Assembly (NCBI RefSeq): GCF_027214005.1
Contig: NZ_JAPWGY010000009.1
Location: forward strand, 1 to 64,000
Direction: 5' to 3'
Length of the DNA stretch: 64,000 nt
Origin: Kiloniella laminariae
GTDB lineage: Bacteria > Pseudomonadota > Alphaproteobacteria > Kiloniellales > Kiloniellaceae
Shown one piece after another: positions 44,970 to 54,344 of this stretch (position 1 is the stretch's first letter; every line of letters starts with the position of its first letter). The notes under the pieces are model-generated. The model saw nothing but the letters and a program-made list of their open reading frames with translations, was not told the DNA's origin and made no database searches. The position numbers and the translations under genes are program-made.

Positions 44970-46193
44970 TCAATTAACCACAAGTTTTTCGGGATTAACG
45001 GCTTCAGAACCTTTACGAATCTCAAAATGCAACTGTGGTTGGGAAACATTGCCGGTGCTGCCAACTCTGGCAATTTCCTGTCCTCTGGAAACCTTTTGAC
45101 CACGTCCCACCAGAAGCTGATCAGCATGGGCATAGGCGGTAACCCAGCCACCTGAATGTTTGATCAACAGCATCTGGCCAAAGCCTTTCAGCTCACTGCC
45201 GGCATAGACAACCACCCCGTTCTCTGCGGCCATGACTGGAGTGCCTTTTTGCGCAGAAATATTGATCCCGTCATTATGTATCCCCCCCTCTTTCGGACCA
45301 AAACCTGAAATCACTTTGCCTTTGACGGGTAAGAGAAAAGTACTTGCAGAACGCGGGGGTGGTTGCGGTATCGGACCAGTCTGGTTTTGAATCCGGGGTT
45401 GGGCAGGAGCAGGTTGAACGGCAGCGGTCTGCGGTGTTGTCGTCGCGGTTGTATTGGCTCCTGGTTGCGCAGCAGGCAACGAAAGCCGCTGCCCGACCAG
45501 CAGGGCATAGGGAGGTTGTATCTGGTTTAAGCGCACCAGTTCTGTGGTATCAACGCCGTATTTACGCGACACACTGTAAAGTGTATCCCCTGCGACAACA
45601 ACGTGGTCGTTGCTGACAGGTAAACGCATGACCTGACCAACCTTGAGAATGTAGGGCGCCGAAAGATCATTCAACAGGATCAGTTCTCTGATAGAGACCC
45701 CTTTGGTACGCGATATGGAATAGACGGTGTCCCCGCGAGCCACACGGTATTCTCCTGTGGTCAGGGCTTGATACCGGTTCTCCTCCGCATTCACCTGGTC
45801 ATCCTGCTCTGAGGAGGGAGAAACAGTCTGCTGGCTGGCAGTATCCAGACCTTGCTGACTTCGGCGTGGATTTCTTCTGGGGTATGGAATATTGCTTGGT
45901 AACAAGGCCGGAATAACACTCCCGGCAACAGTACCTTCTACCGGCACGCTTTGAGGCTGATAGGGTTCAGGGGCAATCAGGTTCTGCGTGCTTGTGGAGG
46001 GGCGCGGTGGGGGCGTCGGCTTCCGTTTGGGCAGTGTCGGAGGATAGGCGTAAATAGTATCAGTCCGGACTTTTGGAGCAGGAGGATTGGACAGATTGGG
46101 GAAAGAAGAAGGAACAAGGCCGCAACCTGCAAGAGCGACTGACAAGAAGAAAACCGATAACTGTACCGGAATGGGAACACTTTTCTTAGACAT
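44970..46193 (-). CDS. NlpD-like LysM/M23 lipoprotein with degenerate metal site
   Basis: The 407-residue lipoprotein has a signal with lipobox LAGC at residues 21-24. A Pro-rich low-complexity region follows, then two LysM domains (about residues 147-193 and 198-242) for peptidoglycan binding, and a C-terminal M23 domain (about 300-405). The usual zinc ligands are altered: the HxxxD motif reads HNDGIN (Asp replaced by Asn) and HLHF reads QLHF (His replaced by Gln). As in E. coli NlpD and EnvC, it is therefore likely an activator of cell-wall amidases rather than an enzyme. It is last in the surE-pcm-nlpD series, a widely conserved order. Confidence 0.9.
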   Translation of the reverse strand: MSKKSVPIPVQLSVFFLSVALAGCGLVPSSFPNLSNPPAPKVRTDTIYAYPPTLPKRKPTPPPRPSTSTQNLIAPEPYQPQSVPVEGTVAGSVIPALLPSNIPYPRRNPRRSQQGLDTASQQTVSPSSEQDDQVNAEENRYQALTTGEYRVARGDTVYSISRTKGVSIRELILLNDLSAPYILKVGQVMRLPVSNDHVVVAGDTLYSVSRKYGVDTTELVRLNQIQPPYALLVGQRLSLPAAQPGANTTATTTPQTAAVQPAPAQPRIQNQTGPIPQPPPRSASTFLLPVKGKVISGFGPKEGGIHNDGINISAQKGTPVMAAENGVVVYAGSELKGFGQMLLIKHSGGWVTAYAHADQLLVGRGQKVSRGQEIARVGSTGNVSQPQLHFEIRKGSEAVNPEKLVVN

Positions 46194-46210
46194 AATAACG
46201 TACGGCCAGC

Positions 46211-46882
46211 CTATCCCCGTTTGGACAATGCACTGGCCCCCCCGTTTTCTCGTGGCATCCCATGTACAAGAGGAACAAAACGTACTCCCCCCAATGTTTC
46301 CTGCTCATACCCCGTTTCAGTGCGCGTAATTCTCAACAGTTCCTGATGATTGCCCTGCGCCCCGAGCGGTAAGACCAAAATACCACCAATTGCCAATTGC
46401 TCAAGTAGAGCTGGTGGAATTTCTGGGGGGGCAGCTGTGACAATAATACGTTCAAACGGCGCCTGCTCTTTCCAACCCTTGTAACCATCGCCGAACTTTG
46501 TGGTCACATTATGAAGCCGCAAGGTGGCAAAGCGTTCTTCAGCCTCATCCAATAGTTCCTTGTGGCGCTCTATGGTATAAACACGACGGCAGAGCCGTGA
46601 AAGAATAGAAGCCTGATATCCCGACCCCGTGCCGACTTCCAGCACCTTCATCCGTTTGCTCAGGGTCAACGCCTGCGTCATCATTGCAACCACGCGTGGT
46701 TGGCTCAGGGTCTGTCCGCGTCCGATCGGCAGGGCCATATTCTCATAGGCCTGATCCTGAAAAGGTCCCGGAACAAAAACCTCGCGCGGGACACGCTCAA
46801 TGGCAGAGAGAACGCCGGTATCAGAAATCCCTCCTTTGCGCAGCTCCATAATCAGCCGTATTTTCCGGGCATGTAAACTCAT
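46211..46882 (-). CDS. pcm: Protein-L-isoaspartate O-methyltransferase
   Basis: This 223-residue SAM-dependent enzyme methylates abnormal L-isoaspartyl residues so that they can revert to aspartate. It shows the family segments VFVPGPFQDQAYENMALPIGRGQTLSQP (in part: YENMALPIGRGQTLSQP), motif I LEVGTGSGYQASIL, and RIIVTAAPPEIPPALLEQL. Normal length. The start codon overlaps the end of surE by 4 bases (ATGA), indicating coupled translation; nlpD follows after 17 bases. Confidence 0.95.
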   Translation of the reverse strand: MSLHARKIRLIMELRKGGISDTGVLSAIERVPREVFVPGPFQDQAYENMALPIGRGQTLSQPRVVAMMTQALTLSKRMKVLEVGTGSGYQASILSRLCRRVYTIERHKELLDEAEERFATLRLHNVTTKFGDGYKGWKEQAPFERIIVTAAPPEIPPALLEQLAIGGILVLPLGAQGNHQELLRITRTETGYEQETLGGVRFVPLVHGMPRENGGASALSKRG

Positions 46883-47667
46883 GAAAACAGCCCGTCCATT
46901 CTCGACAACACGGCATGATCGGTCAGATCATACTTCAAGGGGGTAACCGTAATATAATTTTCAGCAATAGACGTCAGATCGGCATTGGGGACCGAAGTGT
47001 GATGGCTGACGAACTGCCCCACCCAAAGATAGGGGCGCCCTCCCGGGTCCTTGCCTTCGACAACTGTCGTCCCCTCGTCGCGGTGCCCCTGTCGGCAAAC
47101 CCTGATCCCCTGAACCTTTTCCGGGGGAATGCCAGGAAAATTCACATTGAAAAGCAAATTTCCCGGTTCGGTCCATCTGGCCAGTTTTTGAATGATTTCA
47201 GGTCCAAACTTTCGAACAGTGTCCCAATGAAACCGGCCTTCACTTTCCTCATCGGGCCGCAGACTGAAGGCGACAGAGCGCACCCCGAGAATTGCCCCCT
47301 CCATAGCCGCTGCAACCGTACCGGAATAGATGACATCCTCTCCCAGATTCGCCCCGATATTCACACCGGAAAGAACAAGGTCAGGCTGCTTATCCTGCAT
47401 CAGATACTTGATCGCCATCAGCACACAGTCTGTTGGCGTACCATCAATACTGTATCGTTGATCACCGAGCTTGCGTTCACGTAACGGGCGCCGCAACGTC
47501 AGGGAATGGCTGGCAGCGCTCTGCTCCACTTCCGGTGCAACAACCCAGACATTATCAGATAAAGTTCGCGCAATTTCTTCCAGAACAGCCAGACCTTCCG
47601 CATGTATGCCGTCGTCATTTGACAACAGCATACACGCTCTGGAAAGATCATCGGCCACTTTAAGCAT
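46879..47667 (-). CDS. surE: 5'-nucleotidase/survival protein SurE
   Basis: SurE is a metal-dependent nucleoside monophosphate phosphatase. The 262-residue protein has [13 protein letters not shown], with the paired metal-binding Asp residues near residue 18, then [25 protein letters not shown] with the conserved SGxNxGxN and STGTVGAA-like motifs. The N terminus [14 protein letters not shown] resembles other alphaproteobacterial SurE proteins, which supports the ATG at 47667 rather than the internal one at 47631. It overlaps serS by 8 bases and pcm by 4. Confidence 0.95.
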   Translation of the reverse strand: MLKVADDLSRACMLLSNDDGIHAEGLAVLEEIARTLSDNVWVVAPEVEQSAASHSLTLRRPLRERKLGDQRYSIDGTPTDCVLMAIKYLMQDKQPDLVLSGVNIGANLGEDVIYSGTVAAAMEGAILGVRSVAFSLRPDEESEGRFHWDTVRKFGPEIIQKLARWTEPGNLLFNVNFPGIPPEKVQGIRVCRQGHRDEGTTVVEGKDPGGRPYLWVGQFVSHHTSVPNADLTSIAENYITVTPLKYDLTDHAVLSRMDGLFS

Positions 47668-48937
47668 CCGGGCGAATAATGTCAGTGCCGCCCATATAGG
47701 GTTTCAACACTTCGGGAACCACGATGGAGCCATCTTCCTGCTGATAGTTTTCCATCACCGCAATCAGGCAACGTCCAACTGCAACGCCTGAACCATTAAG
47801 CGTATGAACAAACTCCGGTTTTTTCCCTTCAGCAGGACGGAAACGGCCATTCATACGCCGGGCCTGAAAATCCCCACAGGTCGAACAGCTTGAAATTTCG
47901 CGATAGGCATCCTGACCGGGAAGCCAGACTTCAATGTCATAGGTCTTGCGAGCACCAAAGCCCATATCGCCGGTACAAAGCGTGACAACACGATAATGCA
48001 GACCCAGTTTGTCCAACACATCTTCCGCACAGCCGACCATACGCTCAAGTTCGGCATCGGATTTTTCGGGATGGACAATCGAGACCATCTCGACCTTATC
48101 AAACTGATGCTGGCGCAACATGCCACGGGTATCCCGACCCGCAGATCCTGCTTCCGAACGGAAACAGGGAGTCAAGGCTGTCATCCGTTTCGGCAGGTCA
48201 CTTTCGTTCAAAATTTCCCCGGCAACTGTATTGGTCAGCGGCACTTCTGCTGTCGGGATCAACCAGAAACCATCTTCAGTCCGAAAGGAATCCTCGGCAA
48301 ACTTGGGCAACTGTCCCGTACCGTACATTACATGATCGCGCACCAGAACAGGTGGGATGACTTCGGTGTAACCGTGTTCGTCTATATGAAGATCCAGCAT
48401 GAACTGGGACAGCGCACGGTAGAGCCGTGCCACACTGCCGCGCAGCAAAACAAACCGTGCTCCGGACAGTTTGGCCGCCGTCTCGAAATCCATCTGTTCT
48501 AACTGCTCACCCAGTTCGAAGTGCTGTTTGGCAGCAAAGGAAAGTGACGGCTTGTTCCCACCCAGGCGAACCAGAACATTGTCCGCTTCATCCTTGCCAA
48601 CAGGAACGTCATCTTTCGGACGGTTCGGAATGCTGGCAAGAATCTCCTGGATCTGTGCTGCCAGCTCGTTATCCGCTGCTTCGCGTTCCGCCATCCCCGC
48701 TTTGATTGTCGCGACTTCAGCCATCAGATCATCTGCGGCTTCACCGTTGCGTTTGGCCACACCTATCAGCTTGGATGCCTCATTCCGCCGGGCCTGCAAG
48801 TCCTGCAATTCAGACTGGACCGCCCTGTGCTGTTTATCCAGCTCCAGTATTTTGGCAGAAAGGGGCTCCAGATTTCGGCGTCCCAGCCCTTCATCAAGAA
48901 GCTCAGGCGTATCACGGATCCATTTTAGATCATACAT
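47660..48937 (-). CDS. serS: Seryl-tRNA synthetase
   Basis: This 425-residue class II aminoacyl-tRNA synthetase charges tRNA-Ser. The N-terminal coiled-coil arm that grips the tRNA long arm spans about residues 28-105. The catalytic core has motif 2 ([22 protein letters not shown], in part [18 protein letters not shown]), TAEVPLTN, and motif 3 with [18 protein letters not shown]. Normal length. Its leader carries a 14-base tandem duplication. Downstream surE overlaps its end. Confidence 0.97.
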   Translation of the reverse strand: MYDLKWIRDTPELLDEGLGRRNLEPLSAKILELDKQHRAVQSELQDLQARRNEASKLIGVAKRNGEAADDLMAEVATIKAGMAEREAADNELAAQIQEILASIPNRPKDDVPVGKDEADNVLVRLGGNKPSLSFAAKQHFELGEQLEQMDFETAAKLSGARFVLLRGSVARLYRALSQFMLDLHIDEHGYTEVIPPVLVRDHVMYGTGQLPKFAEDSFRTEDGFWLIPTAEVPLTNTVAGEILNESDLPKRMTALTPCFRSEAGSAGRDTRGMLRQHQFDKVEMVSIVHPEKSDAELERMVGCAEDVLDKLGLHYRVVTLCTGDMGFGARKTYDIEVWLPGQDAYREISSCSTCGDFQARRMNGRFRPAEGKKPEFVHTLNGSGVAVGRCLIAVMENYQQEDGSIVVPEVLKPYMGGTDIIRPDA

Positions 48938-48953
48938 AGGTATCTCTGTCCTT

Positions 48954-48981
48954 ATATCAGTAGAGACATATCAGTAGAGAC
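48954..48981. repeat. Perfect 14-base tandem duplication in the serS leader
   Basis: ATATCAGTAGAGAC occurs twice with no gap, beginning 17 bases before the serS start codon. It lies between tatC and serS in the untranslated spacer. Confidence 0.9.
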
Positions 48982-49045
48982 AAAGTTCGGCTCACGTTTG
49001 TTACAGTCTACATCTTGTTCACAAAATGCAGATAAAGAAATTGCG

Positions 49046-49855
49046 CTATTCGTCGGTCTGGTCACCGGACTCGGCATTTTCCGCTTCGGTACGCTTACGT
49101 TCGACCATCTTTGCCATAAGGATTGAAATTTCATAAAGCAGCACAATCGGGATCGCCAAAGCCAGCTGGCTCAGGGGATCTGGCGGCGTAAAGATTGCCG
49201 CAACAATAAAGACACCAACGATGGCGTATTTACGTTTTTCCGCCATGCCCTTGGCTGATGCAAGACCGACACGGGCCAAGAGTGTCATCAGCACGGGTAA
49301 CTGGAAACAGATGCCAAAGGCAAAAATCAGTTTCATCATCAACGAGAAGTATTCATTGACCTTTGCTTCGAGTTCAATCGCAATAGTGCTTTCTGTTCCC
49401 TGGACCTGGAAACCAAGAAAAAACTGGGCTGCCATCGGAAAGATAACAAAATACACCAAGGCGCCACCGATAAAAAACAGGATCGGCGATGCAATCAGGA
49501 AGGGAGCAAAAGCAGATTTTTCGTTATTGTACAGCCCCGGCGCGACAAACAACCAGATCTGGGTCAGAAAAATAGGGCAACTGATAAAAGCACCAAAGAA
49601 AAAAGCTACTTTGACATAGGTGAAAAACACCTCGGTCAAATCGGTAAAGATCAGACGCTGCTGTCGTTCGCTCACCGCATTTTCCCGCATGACATCAGCA
49701 AGTGGTGCTGCAAGGTATTCAAAAAGCTGTTCTGCAAAAGCAAAACAGATCAGAAACGCGACCAGAAGCGTCACGACACTCCAGAGCATGCGTTTTCTCA
49801 GCTCGATCAAATGTTCGAGCAAGGGCATCTTTTGTTCTTCGGAGGTATTGGCCAC
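49046..49855 (-). CDS. tatC: Twin-arginine translocase subunit TatC
   Basis: TatC is the six-span receptor for twin-arginine signal peptides. The 269-residue protein starts with the conserved MPLLEHLIELRKRMLWS, has the FTDLTEVFFTYVKVAFF segment with the functionally important Glu, and GICFQLPVLMTLLARVG. The charged C-terminal tail is RKRTEAENAESGD. It follows tatB by 5 bases. A Tat client (the binding protein at 63-1643) lies in this window. Confidence 0.97.
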   Translation of the reverse strand: MANTSEEQKMPLLEHLIELRKRMLWSVVTLLVAFLICFAFAEQLFEYLAAPLADVMRENAVSERQQRLIFTDLTEVFFTYVKVAFFFGAFISCPIFLTQIWLFVAPGLYNNEKSAFAPFLIASPILFFIGGALVYFVIFPMAAQFFLGFQVQGTESTIAIELEAKVNEYFSLMMKLIFAFGICFQLPVLMTLLARVGLASAKGMAEKRKYAIVGVFIVAAIFTPPDPLSQLALAIPIVLLYEISILMAKMVERKRTEAENAESGDQTDE

Positions 49856-49860
49856 GATAT

Positions 49861-50373
49861 TTAACTGCTTTTATGTTCTGCGGCTTCATTGGCAGGGGTA
49901 ACCGTTTCCACCACGGGAGGCGTTACCTCAATGCTGCTTTTGGAAGCAGAAGCTTTGGTTTCCGATTTTGGGCTGTCGGATTGGGGAAAAACCTTTGATG
50001 CAGCTTGTCCCGGAGTAATTGGCTCGGGCGTAATCTGTTTTTCAATCGTCCCCGCCTCATCATCGTCAAGGCTATCTGCAGCGTCCTTAACTTCGCGCTG
50101 TACCTTGGACAATGATCGGGTTGGATCAATAACGTCCTCGACAGTTTTACGAATAGACGCACTATTCGTCCCTTCCAGAGCCTTGCGGGCATCCTGCAGA
50201 TCAGCTTCACGAATGACATCATCGACGCCGGATTGGAATTCCCGCGCCAGTCCCTTGGCTTTCTTCACCCATTTCGAAACTGTACGCAGGGTTTCAGGCA
50301 GCTCTTTCGGGCCCATAATTAGCAGGGCCAGAACTGCGATAATCATCATCTCCGACCAACCGATGTCGAACAT
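49861..50373 (-). CDS. tatB: Twin-arginine translocase subunit TatB
   Basis: This 170-residue protein has a single N-terminal span (MFDIGWSEMMIIAVLALLIM) including the Glu typical of TatB. An amphipathic helix with GPKELPETLRTVSKWVKK and a long charged C-terminal tail follow. It binds TatC to form the substrate receptor. Somewhat long but within the alphaproteobacterial range. Between tatA and tatC in one transcript. Confidence 0.94.
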   Translation of the reverse strand: MFDIGWSEMMIIAVLALLIMGPKELPETLRTVSKWVKKAKGLAREFQSGVDDVIREADLQDARKALEGTNSASIRKTVEDVIDPTRSLSKVQREVKDAADSLDDDEAGTIEKQITPEPITPGQAASKVFPQSDSPKSETKASASKSSIEVTPPVVETVTPANEAAEHKSS

Positions 50374-50439
50374 TGGCTACAGCTCCCTGGAACAAGATCC
50401 GATCTGTCCAAAAATCCCTCAAAGGGAATTCGAAAGAAA

Positions 50440-50652
50440 TCAGACCTTGTCTTTCTCTTCGGAAATGGTCTTGTTTTCTTCTGCAACGGATGCTGTTGAC
50501 GGATCAGACTTTTCGTCTTTCAGACCTTTTTTAAAGGCCTTGATACCAGAGCCCGCATCGCCCATGAGCTTGCTGAGCTTGCCGCCGCCGCCAAAGAGAA
50601 CCAAAACTACAACCAAAACAATCAGCCAATGCCAGATGCTGAACGTACCCAT
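50440..50652 (-). CDS. tatA: Twin-arginine translocase subunit TatA
   Basis: This 70-residue pore-forming Tat subunit has a short span [20 protein letters not shown], then the [24 protein letters not shown] hinge and amphipathic helix ([13 protein letters not shown] and [13 protein letters not shown]), then a charged tail. Normal length. It starts the tatABC group. Confidence 0.95.
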   Translation of the reverse strand: MGTFSIWHWLIVLVVVLVLFGGGGKLSKLMGDAGSGIKAFKKGLKDEKSDPSTASVAEENKTISEEKDKV

Positions 50653-50765
50653 TACTCAAGCTCCTTGGAGACAATTTACCCTTAATCTGCTAGGGACTAT
50701 GGCAAAAACCAACCCCTCTAGCAACGATTCATGCAACAGATGCCCCCTTGAAAGGGACCTGACAT

Positions 50766-51830
50766 TCAATTCTTCGGGTGAGCTGCCGGAAAAACGAAGG
50801 TAAAACGTCGATCAAGATCAAGAATAATCTTTTTCCCGGCTTCAGCTGAGAACTGGTTGCCCATACGCGCTTTTATCAAAAGATCATGTTTACTGCCGTT
50901 AGAAACCCGAAAATCAACCAGGCTGGTCCGTCCCAGCATCCGGGTACGAAGAACCTCTGCCTCAACGCCTGTGCCGTTGATTTTCTCTCCGACAACAACG
51001 GCTTCTGGCCTGACCAGAACATTAACAGCGGCCCCGTCGATCAGATCCGGTGTTGCAAAACGGCCAAAAGGGGTTTCAACGTTTCCCTGATTACAAACAG
51101 AGGCAAACTCGTTCACATCGCCAAAAAAATGGGCAACAAACGAATCTGCCGGGCGAGAGTAAAGTTCAAAAGGAGGTCCCGCCTGAACAATCCTGCCATC
51201 CCGCATTATCGCAATCCTGTCGGCCATGAACATGGCTTCTTCAGGATCGTGTGTCACCATCAGTGTCGCAGCACCGTTTTCCTTCAGCACCCTGACAGTT
51301 TCATCGCGAATCTGATTACGCAGCCGAACATCCAGCCCTGAAAAGGGCTCATCCAGCAAGACCACTCGTGGGCGCGGGGCAATAGCCCGGGCAAGAGCGA
51401 CACGTTGTTGTTGGCCACCGGAAAGTGTATGCGGATAGGCATCCAGATAATCGGCCATACCGACCTGATCAAGAGTTTCCAGAACCCGTGTCCGGCGTTC
51501 GGCACGTCCCAGATGTTTCAGGCCGAAAGCCACGTTTTTACCAACACTCAAATGGGGAAACAGCGCATAGTCCTGAAAGACGAGGCCAACACTGCGTTCC
51601 TCAGGCGGCAAATCCACCTTTCCATCAGACACGACTTTCCCAGCCATGGACACGCGTCCGCTTTGCAGCATCTCCAGACCTGCTGCTATACGCAGAGCCG
51701 TTGTCTTGCCACAACCGGACGGCCCCAACAGACAGACGAACTCCCCAGCCTCAATAGAGAGGCTGACATCATTCACTGCCGCCAGATTGCCAAAATTATG
51801 GCTTACATTTTCCAAACTGAGTGCTGACAT
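50766..51830 (-). CDS. ABC transporter ATP-binding protein (ferric iron/spermidine type)
   Basis: The ATG at 51830 gives 354 residues; the upstream extension of the frame is not conserved sequence. It has Walker A GPSGCGKTT near residue 38, Q-loop VFQDYALFPHLSV, signature LSGGQQQRVALARAIAPRP, Walker B VVLLDEPFSGLD and the H-loop THDPEEAMF. A C-terminal TOBE-like domain (residues 270-350) follows, as in FbpC, PotA and related importers. No permease or binding-protein gene is adjacent, so it is an orphan here and lies between scpB and tatA, which are normally neighbours. Substrate unknown; iron is a guess from overall similarity. Confidence 0.85.
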   Translation of the reverse strand: MSALSLENVSHNFGNLAAVNDVSLSIEAGEFVCLLGPSGCGKTTALRIAAGLEMLQSGRVSMAGKVVSDGKVDLPPEERSVGLVFQDYALFPHLSVGKNVAFGLKHLGRAERRTRVLETLDQVGMADYLDAYPHTLSGGQQQRVALARAIAPRPRVVLLDEPFSGLDVRLRNQIRDETVRVLKENGAATLMVTHDPEEAMFMADRIAIMRDGRIVQAGPPFELYSRPADSFVAHFFGDVNEFASVCNQGNVETPFGRFATPDLIDGAAVNVLVRPEAVVVGEKINGTGVEAEVLRTRMLGRTSLVDFRVSNGSKHDLLIKARMGNQFSAEAGKKIILDLDRRFTFVFPAAHPKN

Positions 51831-52054
51831 CAACCAACCGGGTTCCTGAGCCTTGAGTATACATGCTGCAAAGTACGCAGAACTGCAGTTAAAAATCAAT
51901 ATCAACTGGCCATGAAAAACCAGATAATCCCTGATACACAACGTCACAGGCCATAAGCGACAGCTGTACAGCAAGGACAAACCAGTTCGCCCAGACCTCA
52001 AACTCTCCAGGAAATCCGGTTTCCTTCAACTATTCCCCATGGAGGAAAAAATGT

Positions 52055-52762
52055 TCAGATCCGAAACCCCTGCTGCTCCCCCTCTTCTCCTTCATCCAGA
52101 TCCTCGCCAAAGTCGGATCTGAGCAACTCCGGTTCCTGGTTCTCATCAGAAACCTCTGCAGCGAGATCAATTCCTTCCCGGGAGAGGCTCAGAAGATCAC
52201 CGTGATCCCCAAGCGCCGTAATTGCAGGACGGCGATCAAGCAATCCGGCAGCTTTCAGTTCATCAAGCCCCGGCAAATGATCAAGGCTCTCCAGGCCGAA
52301 ATGATCCAGAAAGGATTCGCTGGTCGCCCAGGTTACTGGCCGTCCCGGTGTACGACGGCGGCCTTTGGGACGGACCCAACCGATCTCCAGCAAGGTGTCG
52401 AGTGTCCCCTTCGAAAGTGCGACGCCTCTTATTTCCTCGACCTCAGCCCGGGTTACCGGCTGGTGGTACGCGATAATCGACAGGGTTTCGATTGCAGCGC
52501 GCGTCAGACGTTTAACATTACTCTGCTCGACCCGAAGCAGCGGCGCCATATCCGGCGCGGTCCGAAAAGCCCATTTTTCCTCAATACGGATCAGGTTCAC
52601 CCCTCTGTTCTGGTAGAGCTCCCTGAGTTCTTCCAGCAAAAGCGGCAGTTCACTATCCGACGGGAAATGTCGCATCAGATCTTTAATGGACAGAGGTTCC
52701 GTTGCCGCAAACAGCACCGCCTCCAGCAAGCGTAGAAAGTCATATCTGGTTTCTAACGCCAT
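52055..52762 (-). CDS. scpB: Segregation and condensation protein ScpB
   Basis: The ATG at 52762 gives 235 residues, in line with the family; a longer frame would overlap scpA. ScpB forms winged-helix dimers that bridge the kleisin ScpA in the SMC condensin complex. Typical segments are LLEAVLFAATEPLSIKDL, ALETLSIIAYHQPVTRAEVEEIRG (in part LSIIAYHQPVTRAEVEEIRG) and the GRRRTPGRPVTWATSESFLDHF end of the second winged helix (in part GRPVTWATSESFLDHF). An acidic tail follows. 37 bases after scpA. Confidence 0.94.
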   Translation of the reverse strand: MALETRYDFLRLLEAVLFAATEPLSIKDLMRHFPSDSELPLLLEELRELYQNRGVNLIRIEEKWAFRTAPDMAPLLRVEQSNVKRLTRAAIETLSIIAYHQPVTRAEVEEIRGVALSKGTLDTLLEIGWVRPKGRRRTPGRPVTWATSESFLDHFGLESLDHLPGLDELKAAGLLDRRPAITALGDHGDLLSLSREGIDLAAEVSDENQEPELLRSDFGEDLDEGEEGEQQGFRI

Positions 52763-52799
52763 AATCCCCTGTTTCCCCTTTTGTTGTATAACAAACCAC

Positions 52800-53606
52800 T
52801 TAGTCCTGTGTGATGTGACCTTTGCCATCGCGAATATAGATTGGTGCAAAAGCCCCCTCCTGTTGCAGCTCGATCTTTCCTTCCCGGCACATTTCCAGGC
52901 TTGCGGCAAAGATAGAGGCGACAGCCGAGCGGCTGATAATGCCACGTCCCAAATGTGTCGGCAAAAAACGGTTCAGTTCCTGCCATTCAGGCAGAGTTCC
53001 AAGAAAAGCTGAAAGGCGCTTGATCGCCTCCTCAACCGAATGCAGCTCCATATGTTCGATCAACAGACTGGAGGGTTCTGCTTTTGCCCGGTTGTTTGCA
53101 TAGGCTTTCAGAATATCGAAGAGCGAGACTTCGTAATCTGTCCGTTCGACAATCCCGCTCTGTTCAGGGTTGCCACGGGCAAAAAAATCGACCCCCAGCT
53201 GGGGCCGGGCCATCAGACGTTTCCCGGCATCCTGCATCGCCTGAAGTCGCTGGAGCTGGAACTTCAGCGCCGCGGCCAGTTCTGCCCCGGAAGGTTCCTC
53301 ACCACTTTGCGGTTCAGGTAACAGAAGCCTCGATTTCAGATAGGCCAGCCAGGCCGCCATCACCAGATAATCCGCGGCCAGCTCAAGCCTTAGTTCATGT
53401 GCCTGCTGGATGAAGGAGATATACTGGTTCGCCAGTGCCAGAATGGAAATCTGGGTCAGGTCAACCTTCTGATCCCGGGCCAGCTGCAACAAGATATCAA
53501 TCGGCCCTTCGAAACCCTCAAGATCGAGAATAAGCGGGTGTAACGCAGAGAGCGCCACACCTTTATCATCCAGATTGTCTTCTTCGAAAAGCGATGTGTC
53601 TGTCAC
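52800..53606 (-). CDS. scpA: Segregation and condensation protein ScpA
   Basis: This 268-residue kleisin subunit of SMC-ScpAB condensin has the N-terminal helical region DLEGFEGPIDILLQLARDQKVDLTQISILAL (in part FEGPIDILLQLARDQKVDL) and AADYLVMAAWLAYLKSRLLLP, which bind the SMC neck. The C-terminal winged helix ends in ASLEMCREGKIELQQEGAFAPIYI (in part CREGKIELQQEGAFAPIYI), which binds the SMC head. Normal length. It is followed by scpB and preceded by the M50 peptidase gene. Confidence 0.95.
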   Translation of the reverse strand: MTDTSLFEEDNLDDKGVALSALHPLILDLEGFEGPIDILLQLARDQKVDLTQISILALANQYISFIQQAHELRLELAADYLVMAAWLAYLKSRLLLPEPQSGEEPSGAELAAALKFQLQRLQAMQDAGKRLMARPQLGVDFFARGNPEQSGIVERTDYEVSLFDILKAYANNRAKAEPSSLLIEHMELHSVEEAIKRLSAFLGTLPEWQELNRFLPTHLGRGIISRSAVASIFAASLEMCREGKIELQQEGAFAPIYIRDGKGHITQD

Positions 53607-53621
53607 AGAATTCCAAGATAG

Positions 53622-54317
53622 TTAGAAAAGATTACGACCAGCTATCGCCTCAAAAAAAGGTCTCGCGCCATCGATAGCTGTTCCAATAATATATCCAATA
53701 ATATTCAGGTTCATACCAAACTCCCTTCCGACGAATGGAAGTGCAAAAATCAGAACCAATAGGATCACCATACCAAAACGTTCAGTCTGTGAAAACTTGA
53801 TTGCAAGTGGTATTGGCAGAAGACCTGTCAAAACACGTCCACCATCAAGAGGGAGGATCGGCAGCATGTTAAAGACTGCTAGTATCAAATTGATAACGAT
53901 AGCATTTCTTAAATTTTGAAGAACCCATGCTGTCGCGATATCCGGAATGATGCCGATGATAGCAATACCAATCGCAGCAACGAGAGCGATAAAGAGGTTA
54001 CTCAGGGGCCCAGCCAGGGCAACAAAGATCATATCTCGTTTGGGGTTTCCCAGTCGTCCAAATCTAACAGGAACTGGCTTGGCCCAGCCAAGAATAAAGG
54101 GCGACCCTGAGAAAATCAGAACCGCTGGCAGCAGAATTGTACCAAAAGGATCTGTGTGTTTGAGTGGATTAAGGGTCACGCGGCCCAGTTTATAGGCCGT
54201 ATCATCACCCAGACGGTAGGCGACATAAGCATGCGCCGCCTCGTGCAGGGTAACTGCAAACAACACAGGCAAGGCCCAAACGGACGCTCCGAAGAGGAAC
54301 GTACTAATATCCATCAT
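53622..54317 (-). CDS. Site-2 protease family (M50) membrane metalloprotease
   Basis: This 231-residue polytopic inner-membrane protein has the zinc motif HEAAH in [18 protein letters not shown] near residue 25. The second ligand motif is [14 protein letters not shown] near 150, and 5-6 hydrophobic segments are present. It belongs to the short, rhomboid-like branch of site-2 proteases found beside scpAB in several lineages. It lies 15 bases before scpA on the same strand. Substrate unknown. Confidence 0.9.
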   Translation of the reverse strand: MMDISTFLFGASVWALPVLFAVTLHEAAHAYVAYRLGDDTAYKLGRVTLNPLKHTDPFGTILLPAVLIFSGSPFILGWAKPVPVRFGRLGNPKRDMIFVALAGPLSNLFIALVAAIGIAIIGIIPDIATAWVLQNLRNAIVINLILAVFNMLPILPLDGGRVLTGLLPIPLAIKFSQTERFGMVILLVLIFALPFVGREFGMNLNIIGYIIGTAIDGARPFFEAIAGRNLF

Positions 54318-54344
54318 CGATAAAATTCCGGTTATGTAAAAAGA

